A DNA stretch of 64,000 nucleotides, from NCBI RefSeq assembly GCF_963678635.1, contig NC_087068.1:22223029-22287028 (forward strand). Direction: 5' to 3'. Of the stretch, positions 34,003 through 45,989 are shown piece after piece. Every line of letters starts with the position of its first letter. The stretch's first letter is position 1. The notes under the pieces were generated by a model. It was not told the origin of the DNA and searched no databases. It saw only the letters and a list, made by a program, of their open reading frames with translations. Origin of the DNA: Symsagittifera roscoffensis. Its lineage: Eukaryota > Xenacoelomorpha > Acoela > Convolutidae. The translations under genes and the position numbers were made by a program.

Positions 34003-37000
34003 AGTCCCTACTTTCTTGAAAACCTGGCATCAGAAGTCTCGACTGGTTCTAGTAGGCCATTGAGAGTTACTAAGCGTAGTCTGTTAAACCAAGCTCAATT
34101 CAAGTGAAAAATGCTGTTGTTTATGATCAAATAGTGCGAAACCTATGAGTTTTTCTATTTAACTTAAGGAGTTCTTTTCCACTCCCCCATAATTCAAACT
34201 CTCCGTTTTTTGTTGTTTTACGTTTTATTACGGCTAATTTTGGGAGAAAAAATATGTTCACAGTTTTAGGTTGTTCATTTTGCCGAATTTCACTGCATTA
34301 TGACAAAGCTTAAGTAGTTTTTTAAACTCAAAATTGAAAGGTGGGATCTTTCTCAGCTATTGAGAGGAAAATAGCAGAGCGGGCAATGAATCTCCTTTGA
34401 TGAAATACGATCGTAAGCGATCTTTGTATTGAACACTTTGGCTCTTTTCCTGCCCGCAACTTTTCAAAACTCAATTTGAAAAATCAATTTAACGTTGTCA
34501 GAATGCAACTAAAGTTGGCATATTGATCAAACTAACAATTCAACAGATTTTTTGGTAAATGACATGAAGATGGGCCCAATCTAGACAGTGAACTAAATAA
34601 CGAGCTAAACAATCAAATTGAAGGCATTTTGGCGGCAGAAATCTAGAATCTTGTACATGTGAATATACAAGTCGACTTAGCTAGCCCCGTAAGAATGGGC
34701 TCACGAACGTACGCCATTCTTCTGAATCGGAGATCTCAAACATAACATTCTTGGGAATGACAATCTATCAAAAGTAGGCATATGAGTGACACAGAAAGCA
34801 TTCTCACATTTCAAATCCGATATGTCTCAGAGAGTATCTCAATTTTGTCTGCAAATGATAACAAAAATGTAAACCGAAATAATTTGGCGTATAAAAGTAT
34901 CTTCCAAATGATAGGAAAAACCGAAAACCTAGTCATCCGTGTTTTTTAAGAATATTATGAAGATAAATCGTATGAAAATAAATGGACAAATTGTAGGTAC
35001 TCGTAATTTCTCGGCAATTCATGTCTCCTTCAACGTGGAAAACCCCAAGACAAAACGACTTGCTGAGAATATATTGTTCTGTGACATTCGACCAGAATGA
35101 ACGAAAATGCAGTTTCGAATTCGTGGCCGCTGACCTGGAGGATTAACGATTTTAGCTGATTAGCGACGTTATTTGAGACATTAGAGGAATCGTGAAGGTC
35201 AGAATAATCTGGAATTTTTAATTTTCAAGAATTAGAATTATGACGTCACATTTCTGACAAATGATTGAAACGGCCATTTTGGAGAAAAATGAGAAAAAAA
35301 CACAACAACAATAGTTGTAGTAGAAACGACTACAAAAGAAATAACGACAGATAACTGTAAATTGTCAGAAATCGCTCCGAGTTGTAACGATTGTGTCGCT
35401 ACAATCTTTACAGAGCAATTCCGGAAGGAAATAAGAGCGTTATTTCCCCTGATTCCAGAATCCGGAGGGGTCTCGGGCGGAGAACTCAAACTGTTTTAAA
35501 AAAACTTTTAGCTTCCTGGTTATGTCCTGAGTTGAATTTAATTATTATCCGGATTCATTTTCAGATAAAGAAAAGCTAGGAGTTGAGGGAAAGGGTTGAT
35601 CCATCTTCGATGGAGATGATGATTTTTATCTATTGAACAAAAACAAGGTAATATAACAAATAGTAAGAGCCCTATTTTTAGGAGTGACCTCGTGGTCTGA
35701 GGCTACTGAGACCCAGCCATGAGCTGACTATTCTTGCATGTAATTAAGTTAATTTGAGTGTTTTGACCGAAGCCAGAAGCAGTAACGTTTTTGTCGACCC
35801 GATGTTAGGAAAACAACCAAAAGGACTGGCTTTGGCAGAGACGGCGAAAATCATGTAGAGCTGTGTTTAGACGCTAGCCAGTCGTTTTAGAACCTAGCTT
35901 TATTTTCCGTCGATATGTACTTCCGGGCGAATGTTACATAGATATTTTTATGGCGCTCCTGGGTGTTATTTTTTAAACATCATGATTGGCAGAACCGTTA
36001 ACGAGCACTCACTGCCGAGCAGATGCTCACGATAACGCCCTTAAAAAGGCTCTAACCGCCGGGGCGGAAGGGTAGTTCGGAACGCGGAAGCCTTCCGGAT
36101 TACCATGAATAGTTTTTTAACCTAGTTAAGACCGAAAATTCACGAACCAGTAAGGGTTGGGGGATTGGCCGTCCCGTCGTTCCCTGAGAGGTTTGTAACC
36201 AAAAACATTTAAAGATATACAAGAAACCAAACAAAAAGTAGTATAGTACCTAAGAAAAACAAAAAACATAAAAAATAACCTAAAAAACCAAAAACAGTGA
36301 AAAAGTATAAAATCAGTAAAAATCATCCCCCAGACCAGATGGGAGCCGACCCTCCCGTTTGTTGTTGTTAGATATATTCTTGTTACAGGCATTTATATCA
36401 GTCAGGGTCGTTACAATCAATTTTGTGGCCCGTTTGTGGTGCTTGTACTGTAGGGTTATTTGAAAATTTAAGCACGTTAATGCTAATTTGCGCTCAATTC
36501 GGAAGGGTCTCGGTATTGGTGAAGCAGACTGATCCGGCAAGCAGTTTAAGGAGCGACAAGAAGGGGCTCAAGGACAACAACAATCGACTGTTGGGTATCA
36601 CTAAAAGTTTTGTATCCCTTTTGGTACAAAAAGTAAGATATTACTCTGTGGGGGCTCGACAGTGACTGCACTGTAGTGACCCTTCACCGAACTGCGAACT
36701 TCCGAGTTAAGCACCTTAATTCGGAGATTGAGCAAACCCGGAGGTGTATAGTATTACTAGTATTTTTATTTATATAGCCAATATTAATACTCCTATACCA
36801 TTTTTCAGTTAAAAACACAATAAGCAGACCGTTTTTTAGGGTCAGAATAGCGATATTTTGATCCCCCCACAAATCGCGATTTTTGAGATATCAATATTTT
36901 TTGAAACGGAAAAAGCGCTAAATTAGTGAGTTACACTGTAACTGTAGTAGTATGATAGGTAGAACCGGTTAAGTTTAGTTCAGAAGTGGTTGGAACTAAT

Positions 37001-37799
37001 TGGGTACCAAAAACCGAATTTTCTTCATTTTTGATGAAACGAAACGCTACAAAATAACTAAATTTTTGAAATTTTTGAGTTAGGACAGTAAAAATTGTTT
37101 TTCGGACAACGTTCACTAGTGAATCGACAGGTTTTAAAATCCGTTTGCCAATAACCTTCCGGGTTACAGAGAAATCGAACTTAACGTGTTTGATTTAGTG
37201 GATTCATCAATCCGGAGGGGTCCAAATAGCATGGTTTTTGGCAAAGTTTTTCAGCCGGAACGTTTTAGTTTGGGTTTTTTAGAAAATTTTTAGATTTTAG
37301 AAAAAAGACGTTTTGGTTATTAACTTTGGAACTACAGGACAGATCTAGTTGATCTTGGTACCATTAGATTAGAAATTAGGTAAACTTACTAATAAAATTA
37401 TCAGTTATTTAAAAGAGTCAGCGTGAAAATTTTTTAAGATTGTTTTTAGCAAATTCACTAATTCGGGAAGGTAGACCCTTCACGTTTTATAAAAAAATTT
37501 TGGAAAGCCCTTACACTCCTACCAAAGAGTAGCAACGGTTAAATAAGGCAATTTAACGCTGTTCTAGACAAAAAGAGAAGGCTAAGGGAACCAGAAGACC
37601 ATAGTCGAGTCGAAACTGGGCTGGTAATAAGACCCTTCACAGTTAAGGTGAATTGTCAAATAAGAGGCTTAGCTTTAATCCGGAAGGGTCTAGGAAACCA
37701 AAATACACCCTTCCTAGTTATTACAAACAGCATAAAAGCATCGGAAAAGGTATCCGGAAGGGTATCGGGTGAAAATTTCGGAAGTCTCTGAAAAGCTAT
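34003..37799. other. Long gene-free stretch with recurring CCGGAGGGGTC/GACCCTTC motifs
   Basis: No coding exon was recognised. From 35.4 kb onward, short blocks such as AATCCGGAGGGGTC recur (about 35456, 37207, 37680 and 37749, some with CGGAAGGGTC) along with GACCCTTCAC (36680, 37475, 37628). They are the same motif that is tandemly repeated at 37800-38068. A slightly GC-richer patch lies at 36000-36100. Confidence 0.5.
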
Positions 37800-38068
37800 T
37801 TTTGGCAATCAGGAGGGGTCCCAATTTTGCCAATCTGGAGGGGTCTTGTTTTTGCCAATCCGGAGAGGTCTTGTTTTTTCCAATCCGGAGGGTACTCTTT
37901 TTGCCAATCCGGAGGGTCCCAACGTTGCCAATCCGGAGGAGTCCTGTTTTTGCCAATACGGAGGGGTACTATTTTTGCCAATCCGGAGGGGTCATGTTTT
38001 TGCCAATCCGGAGGGGTACTATTTTTGCCAATCCGGAGGGGTCCTGTTTTTGCCAATCCGGGGGGGGG
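37800..38068 (+). repeat. 25-bp minisatellite, about eleven units
   Basis: The consensus unit is GCCAATCCGGAGGGGTC (17 bases) followed by about eight T-rich bases ending in TTTTT, 25 bp in all. The clearest units lie at 37975-38060. Because 25 is not a multiple of three, each frame cycles through the unit every 75 bp. As the unit has no stop in either direction, several frames on both strands stay open for 80-134 codons. Those frames are artefacts of the repeat. Confidence 0.9.
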
Positions 38069-38783
38069 GGCGGTACTGTTTTTGTTAAGACTTAAGTGGA
38101 CAGAAGAAAAGAAAATAGTGAAAAGTAATAGGTTATTAAGAGACAGATAAGAACCAGTGACTGCGCTGGTAACTTGCCTTTTATAACAAAAACAGACCAA
38201 AACAAGACAGGTCTAAACTCGGTCGCGACACTAATTCTAAATTGAAAAACAATTTGTAACCAATTTGTGTGGATTGAAATCCAAATAGTTTTTGGGAAAA
38301 TGATTGCCCTGAGGATTTTAGTAGGTCTAGCTCGGGAAATCTGAAGGCAGATAGGTAACACAGGACTCGGTGGGTGCAATAGACGCCCACTTGAGGAAAT
38401 TACTGCCTTCAATTTTTGTCTGTTTGGTGCAGGACCGAACAAGGAAAGCTCTTTCTTTAGAAACAAGTTCGACTATCACTTTGCGACAAAACACATACGT
38501 TTTTCATTGAAAATATTCTTGTTTTTCTTCCTTTTTCATTTTAATTAAATAATATTTGTGCTTGATTGAGTAGTGAGAATACTATCTTTCAAATATATTG
38601 ATATCATCAGACTGTGCTAGCATCATATCTTGCACCTAATAATCGATTATTGTGACTAAATGGTATACACGCTGTACTGTGATAACATACAAGGATTCGT
38701 GGTCACTATTTGAAACTTTTGGAATTTATTGTGTTGTGTTTTTATTATCAGTAGTCAGCATAAAAGGACACTAGCAAGTTGAA

Positions 38784-41530
38784 TTGAGTGTAGACAAGTC
38801 AAGGATACCTAAACTAGGTGATAGCTCCAGGAAGTTCATACCAGAGAAACAGAAAAAAGCAATGAATGACCCTTTTGTGGAAAAGATCACACGAACCCGG
38901 AACGACAAAGGGAAGAAAGTTTCAAGCATAATGGTTGAAACCAGGAGTCAAAAGTCATCAGAAGGACAAAAGGCAAGGTTAGAGGTAGAGGTCCATTCGG
39001 ACCCTGCCATGGATGAGAACCAGGAGGGACATGGACCGGAAGGGAGAGGAAACAGTAGATTGGCGAGTAAATCTACTCCGGTAGAACAAGGCCAGGGTTT
39101 TGCCATTTCAACCGGGACCTTGGACCGAGAAGAGATGTCGGAACTGTCCGACATCTTTACTGAAATGTGACGACTACAAGATCACCCACAGACTGCACCA
39201 TGATGGTTGGCATGACGGAAAAAACGGCAAGGTCCTCATCGTTTTCAGAAAGAGTGAAGAACACTTTAGGAAACTTCTTTCCATTTACTATGGGAACGGG
39301 TACAGGCGATGAAGCAGAAACCCAGGAAGAAGAAGCGGACCATGAAGGGCAGGATGACCTTGGATCTCAAGTCAGCCTCAAAAGCTCAACTCAGGAGAAT
39401 GGCGCATACACCGATAAAGGGACTCGGAAATGCGAACTGGGCAGAGTAAGAACACAGGGCTAAGCAACGCACCGGCGGATCCAGATGTGGATAGTGAAAA
39501 GACATCGAGAGAATCAAAGCCCGAATCTCGACCAACACCAAGCTACCTGGGATTGACAGGGTAACACCGCCACTTGTGACGCCATTAGTGGAAAACAGAG
39601 CATCAATTGAAGAAGCCTTGACAAACATAGTGGGTAGTATAGGAGAACAAAATGAACGGATGTCCATAAGAATAAGTAAACTGGATAGGGCAGTTCACGT
39701 CGAGAGAGAAAGTCATCAACCGGGAAGAGATCAACCGTAACAGACAAGAAGCTAGCAGAAGCGAAAAACGCTTGAAGGAGAGAACGGATGAACACTTAGC
39801 GAAGAACCTGTCGCGATTGTTTAGGGAGGCTGATTAAAGAGAGTTTCGATTAAAATACGACATGGAGAAGTTGAGAATTCAAGAGAGCTGACTCTTGGGA
39901 CTCTTGACACGAATATAGATGCGATGATGGAGAGGCGAACTCAGGCTATCATGGATAGGTTGGACGGGCTACTAGGCAGCAGGAGTGGAGCAGAAGTGGG
40001 GACTCGAACTCTGGAGAACCCAGTAGGGAGCCGAGGGTGAACTTCAATGAACAACAGAATAGAAGAAGGACATATGGATCCACTAGAGGAAGGGGCAGTT
40101 CATCAGGCTATACCACAGGGGACAATAGACCACGGGGCCCAAACATCAAGGTAAGTTCAAATGGCAACAGACAGACCTCAAACGAAAGACCGACGCAAGA
40201 TACACATGCGACTGGGAGATGTGATTCCAGGAACAGGAGTCATGCGAGCCAAGGAAGAAAAAATCCCAGCGAGTCGGACAGGAGGGAAAATCCGGAGCCC
40301 TTACCAGGGGGCGAAGATAATCAGGCGGGGCATCCAAGAGACGCTGCATCAATGCCTTTGAACCTCTAAACAGGTCCTTGGAAACAATTCTTACGAGGTT
40401 ATCAAGAACCAATGAACGCAGTGAAAGTCCAGAAGGGTATTTAAGAAACCAGGATGCTATAAAGACGAATCTGATGGCTGTATTGATGCCTGGATAGAGG
40501 TAATGAAACTGCATTTTGAAGAAAAGGACTTGTCAGAAAGACAAGAATGCAGTGCGCTTACCAGCCCTAAACTGTTGAGAAAATCTTTGAAATCTTGTTA
40601 TATCGTTTCGGCTCAGGGGTGCAAGGACACCAAGCAATGATGCGCTTCGAGAAATGGAGGCAACGTAAAGATGAGACGATAGACAAGTTTCTAGAAAATT
40701 GGAGATGCTGAGAAGGCGTAGCCAACCAGATGAGTCAAACAGAAGAATGAACCTGGCAGTAGCCCCAAAATTCATCGATGGTGTGAAAAATGATGAACTT
40801 CGAACAATGTTGGCGACACATTACACACCACTCTCAACCAATGCGCCAACACCAGAGGAGTTGAGACTCAAGTCAAAAGAATATATTTTGCTGAAGCCCA
40901 CATCGAGAACTGGATATTACAAAAACAGTTATGGCAATTTTAACAATGGACCAGGAAACCAAGGAAACAACTGGTACAAACCAAGGGACGATATGGACAA
41001 GAGACGCTCTTGTGCTAATTGCAGTTCGATGGACCGTCATGTGTCAGCATGCCCAACTTACAAACAGGGAATGAAAGCAATAGGCTTTAGCATCGAGGAT
41101 GAAGATGCGTCAGAGTTCGATCATGAAGATTTCATGAGAGGAGTAATTGCGAAATTCGGCCCAAGGTGTTTCTTTTATAACTTGGGAGGTCATTTTAAAT
41201 CGGATTGTCCACATTTCTGGGATGCTGTGGCAGACATCAATCATCCAAGGCATGAGGAAACTTTATCGATTGTGAAAGCTAGCAAGGCTCGCCTGTTGAA
41301 TGATGCAGAGGCACGCAGAAAAGAGAAACCACAAGAGCTGGCAACGAAGAAGATGCAGGCGGTAACGGAAGAGATATGTGAAACGGAACCAGTGACTGCA
41401 GTGGATGACTTCAAGATCGACTATAAGGCAGCCGCGAGGGATGCTCTATTCAGAGTCCAGCAGCAATTGGTAACAAAGGAGATCGAACAAAAGGTGAAGC
41501 TCGAATTGGAAAATGAAAAAATTCAGGAAA
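38784..41530 (+). mobile_element. Gag-only remnant of an LTR-type retroelement
   Basis: A fossil. It starts with a charged segment containing MVETRSQKSS, passes through coiled-coil and capsid-like sequence, and ends with a nucleocapsid-like zone near 41020-41220 that has two zinc-knuckle-like motifs, CANCSSMDRHVSAC and a second one in CFFYNLGGHFKSDC. Protease, reverse transcriptase and integrase are absent to the right, because the element stops at about 41530, where a MULE fragment begins. No LTRs were recognised. It is broken in several places, so it is old. The family is probably Ty3/Gypsy-like, but without pol this is not firm. Confidence 0.75.
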
Positions 41531-42161
41531 AGTGGGTAAAATCCACCGATTTGAATATGAATGGTATAAAGCTGATAAAATTGCATTGGGCAAATTTTGA
41601 ATGTACCGTCGCAAAGCCAAAGAGAATTGTGAACTCGGAGGGCATGAACATTATCTCGATCAACGAAAATCAAAATTCGCTCTGGATCCATAACTCCACT
41701 GTCGAATGAACAGAAATCAGAATATTCCATCGGAATTATGAAATGCCTGTCTTTAATGATTGGCAAGGACGGGACCAAGTTCTGTTTCTGGCGGTTAAGA
41801 GTTCTGTTTATTGCTGCACGACTGGGCAAGGATAATTGAACAGCTTTCTCATCAGTTACTTCCTAGAGACAAATGGCAATTATACTACTATTAACAGGTA
41901 CAATTTGGCCTTTTTTTTCATTTGATGCATGATCTGGTTTGCCTCAGTTTTCCCAGGTCTAACATCGTGGCTGTGCTCATTGTTTGTTGAGACGAGTTCA
42001 TCTCCTGCTGTGACGGCGAGCATGCGGCATTTGTGTGAACTGTATCTTGCGCATCTCCAGTGCTCAGTAGTTTTTGTCGTCTGCTTTTTTGTGAAATCGT
42101 GTCCGTCAATAATTAGCGTTCGTTTGTTTCGTTGAGAAATTCCCCACGTAAGTTGACTCAT
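41530..42161 (-). pseudogene. MULE transposase fragment: FLYWCH zinc finger plus start of the catalytic domain
   Basis: Read from the minus strand. The first piece (42161-41880) has a FLYWCH-type zinc finger with IIDGHDFTKKQTTKTTEHWRC and the metal ligands Cys37, Cys45, His63 and His65. The second piece (41829-41530) starts PSRAAINRTLNRQKQNLVPS and reaches RILIFVDRDN, then LWLCDGTFKICPMQFYQLYT. The CDGTFK motif carries the first Asp of the DDE triad typical of MULE transposases. The pieces lie in different frames about 50 bases apart. A TTTGTCTCTAG just before the second piece looks like a splice acceptor, but no in-phase donor of reasonable length is visible, so a frameshift is as likely. 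The rest of the transposase is missing beyond 41530, where gag sequence begins on the other strand. No terminal inverted repeats were seen. Confidence 0.85.
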
Positions 42162-42449
42162 AGTATTTATGTTGAAGTATTTATGTGGATGTTTAAGAAC
42201 GAAATGGTAAACAATGAAGCAAAATGAAAGAATAGCCGTGTTTCATTTTGTTTCAAAGGCGCTAATTGTAGATTATTGTCAACGTTTGGCGTGTAAATAC
42301 CAAAAATTATGGTTTTTTAGGCTCAGCTTTGAATATTTTCGGTTATAGTCTTTTGTTATCTCGAAATGAGTCCAGTGTACATTAGCACTTGCTGGTCCTC
42401 AATTTTAACATCAATGAATCAAGTAAAAGTGTTAAGTATGGGATAAAAC

Positions 42450-42555
42450 GGCATAGGACAAAATGTCATGTGGGGCAAGTTGGCATAGGACAAGTTGCCA
42501 TGTAGGGCAAGTTAGTATAGTACAAGTTGGCATAGGGCCAATTGACTTGGGGCAA
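42450..42555 (+). repeat. GGCATAGGACAAGTTG short tandem repeat
   Basis: About six imperfect half-units of roughly 16 bp alternate GGCATAGGACAAGTT with GCCATGTAGGGCAAGTT. Two 32-bp double units at 42450 and 42482 match closely. It is non-coding. Confidence 0.75.
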
Positions 42556-42556
42556 A

Positions 42557-43851
42557 TAGTCCTGACACCTATGTTCATGGCCGCTGGACCACGTGGACAT
42601 TAGTTAGAAACTCAAAAAATTGTTTTTTTTTTGGCGGGAAAACCGCACTAAAACTAGTTTGATTTTCAAATACGTCAATTTTATGACCTTGTTGACTGCA
42701 ATTGAAATCATTATTCTTTTAGAAGCGTCCTATTTCGCAAGAGAATACGTCTCTACGGTCTTTTACCGGTATTGGGATGAAACTTCAGCCACATATTTTT
42801 TTTCCACAATTACTCTCATTATTCGTTGCGCTAGTATTCCTGTTGCTTGCTCGCTGTTGCAACAATGCAAAAAACCAATCCACAGTACTTTTCTCTAAAC
42901 CCTCTCAACCTTGCCATTTAGTGTGTGTGGCGCTGAGAATACTTGCACAACTTTTTTACAAACAGTTTTGTTCGAAATGTTTCGACTAGACGGTACTCCA
43001 CGATCTGCAATTAACTGCTTCAGCGTTCACGGTGCTTCGTTTCTCGTTTTCCTTATCGTAAAATAAACTTGGGAGCATCTTGCGTAGCTCTTAAGGAAAC
43101 CAATTGCATATCTGTTTCCATCATTAGATGAAGAGTATACTCTTCTTGGATGAAACGTCTGATGTAATCACATTTTCATTTGCACATATACCATTTCGAT
43201 TCGACGACATTAGAAACAGAATTAAGTCTGTGCCAAATTGATGTTGTAGACTATAAACTGCACGGTTTAAACGTAACTTCAAAATAATCATGGCCTAAAG
43301 TCTATTTATTTATGTATTACATATGAGTCAAATGATACCATGCGTTTGGTCAGATCAAAACTTGCGTTGCGAGAGTTTAATATACAGACCAAGATTTGTT
43401 CAATTATTTGCCTTTGACAAACTTTTCGTTTTGTTTCATCAACAAAGCTCTATTATTATTAATTTTCTGTCATCTAACTCGCTGTAATGCATTAAATGTC
43501 CCAAAATTATAGACAAGCTCAAAACTGTCCTACTTTTGAAATAAATAATTTATTTGAGACGGCGGTGATCTAAAGTGCGGGTGTACTTCCGAACTTTTTA
43601 GCTTTCATTTATTGACCATCAAACAAAGTTCAGGTAAATATGACCTATTACTTAAACATAATCAAATTGCCATTTCAGAATTTTTCCACTTTTTAGTTGT
43701 GTCTTAAACAAAGTGCTTCTGGTAAAAAATAAGACCCCCATTAAAACTGCAAATAAAACGGCCAAAAATATGTGATTGATGTGCAAGTAACCTAAGAAAT
43801 GAAGAAAAAAAATAGGAAAAAACTTTTAGAAACGTTTCTTTTGTTTTTCAA
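42557..43851. other. Gene-free AT-rich stretch
   Basis: Open frames up to 92 codons (42620-42898) are hydrophobic but show no recognisable domain or splice context. I do not call a gene. Confidence 0.45.
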
Positions 43852-44277
43852 ATATTTTCCCAATTTGCTTGTAGATTGGGAAAATGTAGCCTGTTTTTGG
43901 AATCCGAATCATGAACTAAAATGAAATTTTGAGTGCGTTATTTTATATTATCCTAAAGGTATTAACTTTGTGAGCTCAAGTTGAAAAACACTATATATGA
44001 TCATTTTTTCGAGGTTCGAAGAAAAATCGGAATTGTTATGCTTGTTGTAGTTTGTTAATTAAGCTCTTTTTTAAAAACTTTTAATAGCATATGTAAGATA
44101 TAATTGTATGGAGCTCAAATGTGAAAAAAATCCCTTGTGATAGATTTATGTAAAGTTATGGAGATTTTTGACTTATTAATAGAATATGAAATGTCATTGC
44201 ATCCATCTTTGGCTTAATCACCGTGAAGGAGGATACGTTGAATATGGAGGCAGAGCAAAAAGCAGAATCGTCTAAGT

Positions 44278-44590
44278 GCAGAATGGGTCCAAGGGCAGAA
44301 AAAAAACAGAAAAATATTAAATTGTTTATTTAAATTTATACAGGCTAAATGATGATGCAATAATTTTTAGAATATCGTGAATGAACACGAAAATTTTTTT
44401 AAAATTTTGAATGATTTGAAAGATTTCACCGAATTTTTCAAACAAGCTTTAAAAAAAGTCTCGATTAAATTAGTCAAAAAATGCATAAAATATTTGTTTC
44501 TTTGGTAATTTTGACAATTTTTAAATTTAATTTACCGATTAGCTTACAAAAATTATTTTTTTTGTCATTCTGCTCTTGGACCCATTATGC
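44278..44590. mobile_element. 313-bp MITE-like element with 23-bp terminal inverted repeats
   Basis: The left end GCAGAATGGGTCCAAGGGCA and the right end (reverse complement) GCATAATGGGTCCAAGAGCA match at all but two of these 20 positions. The interior is AT-rich and non-coding. No clear target-site duplication. A second copy at 46416-46729 is simply carried by the 2138-bp duplication. Confidence 0.7.
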
Positions 44591-45089
44591 TCTCAAACCT
44601 TAATGATAGGTCACTGCTGAACACGCGATCAGTCTTGTTGTAATCTTATGGGGGATTGAAAAATTTCTTTGTTCTATATACGTAAGCTGAAATTCAATCT
44701 GGTTCAAATGAAAATCTTACTAAAACGAATTAGGCCATCTTTGTTGGTTTTGCAATGTTGGGGAATACTTAAGTTAAATTCTAGCAAAATTTCATTCTTT
44801 TTTTCAATTTTTTTTACAGTTTTATTATTTTAATAATCATGAAAAAAAGTAAGCTTTGAAGAGCAGTCAAAACACTCCCAGCAATGCCTTGTCAGGAGTA
44901 ATTTTAGTTTTTCTAGGTTGTTATTTTTACAAGGCATCCGATAGTCCTATTGTTTGATGTTCGAACCTAAAATCTTTGTACGGCGTTTCTTTTTGTCTTA
45001 TTAACCGGACCGGTGACTTAATCAGGAGTTTCCCGCACCAGAGTTTCATGGATAGTATTCGATTACAAGGGAAAATTGTTGTCTAAACT

Positions 45090-45989
45090 GCTGTCATGAT
45101 AATCCATTTTTGTTACAAATTAAGACCACGAAACCGATTATATTGTCATTATAATCGATCAATTTCGTAAAAACACGATTCATTGAAATCCATTATAATG
45201 GATTATAATCCATTTAAAATCCATTATAATTGATTATAACGGTTCATAACCTTTACATTTTTTTGCAAAATTATTCGCAAAACTTGCAATATTTCTGCGT
45301 TACTCACGGCCTACATGCAACCTAAACCTACTCAAACTAACCCCCCTCCCTCACTTTGCCCCCATCCACATTTGCCCAAACCCCACCCCCTCCCCCCTAC
45401 ATTCCCCTACGTTTATCCCTACGCCCACCCCCATATTTAGTAAAGTTTACCCCCAAAACCACACCCCCCAAGTTACAATTCCTCCCCCCCCCCCGATAGT
45501 TTGTTCACCGTTGAACGGGACCGGGGAGGGGTTACTCAGTGTGAACAACACCTATTTACCCCCATTCTCCAATTTAACCGCCTCATTCAAGTTTTTTGTT
45601 CCACCCTCCCACCCCCCCCCCCCATTTTTTTACCTTACCCACGTTCAGTAAACGGGCGGAGGATAAACTGAGGAGGTGTAAGCTGTGGGGGGGGGGGTAA
45701 ACTGGGGAAGGGGGTTGGTAAAAGAGGCGATGGAGCTTACGTAGTATAAAAAAGTAGAGAAAACTTAAATAATAAAAATTTCATGTGAAAAGTGAAAATT
45801 TATGAAACACAATACCTAGCAACTGCACAAAACAAGATATGAGATAATTTTTAAAAATTGCGAATTTCATAATTTCGTCACAAAGAATTCATTATAATCG
45901 ATTATGATCTATTATAATGGACAACAATGATTTAAAAAGTATTATGACTACAATTTTTCTAAATGGATTATAATCGATTATAATGGAAT
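45090..45989. repeat. C-rich core flanked by ATTATAAT palindromic arms, copy 1
   Basis: The left arm (45100-45250) and right arm (45885-45985) are built of CCATTATAATGG, GATTATAATCGATTATAATG and similar self-complementary words. Between them, 45340-45500 is almost purely pyrimidine (CCCACCCCC blocks), followed by C-runs at 45480-45495 and 45610-45625 and a G-run with GGGG(n)TAAACTGGGGAAGGGGG at 45690-45720. The same structure occurs at 47230-48140, and a diverged inverted form at 14595-15110. Confidence 0.7.

Larger units (their letters stand above)
43852..45989 (+). repeat. 2138-bp tandem duplication, copy 1
   Basis: Begins ATATTTTCCCAATTTGCTTG and is followed directly by a second copy starting at 45990. 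The differences are a handful of substitutions (for example ATAGCATATGTAAGAT against ATACCATATGTAATAT) and homopolymer length changes. Inside it are a 313-bp inverted-repeat element (44278-44590), AT palindromic arms and a C-rich core. It has no coding capacity. Confidence 0.93.

Noticed and set aside
36660-36760. Possible 5S rRNA gene (CCGAGTTAAGCACC resembles the 5S CCGAAGTTAAGCA box)
   Set aside because: Only about a dozen bases match. The flanking stems and the rest of the internal control region do not follow.
37714-38200. Open frames of 80-134 codons on both strands (Gly/Pro/Cys-rich or Asp/Trp-rich repeats)
   Set aside because: They are all readings of one 25-bp minisatellite in different frames. 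No start context, splice signal or domain supports any of them.
42620-42898. 92-codon hydrophobic frame
   Set aside because: Could suggest membrane helices, but AT-rich DNA gives such frames by chance and nothing supports expression.
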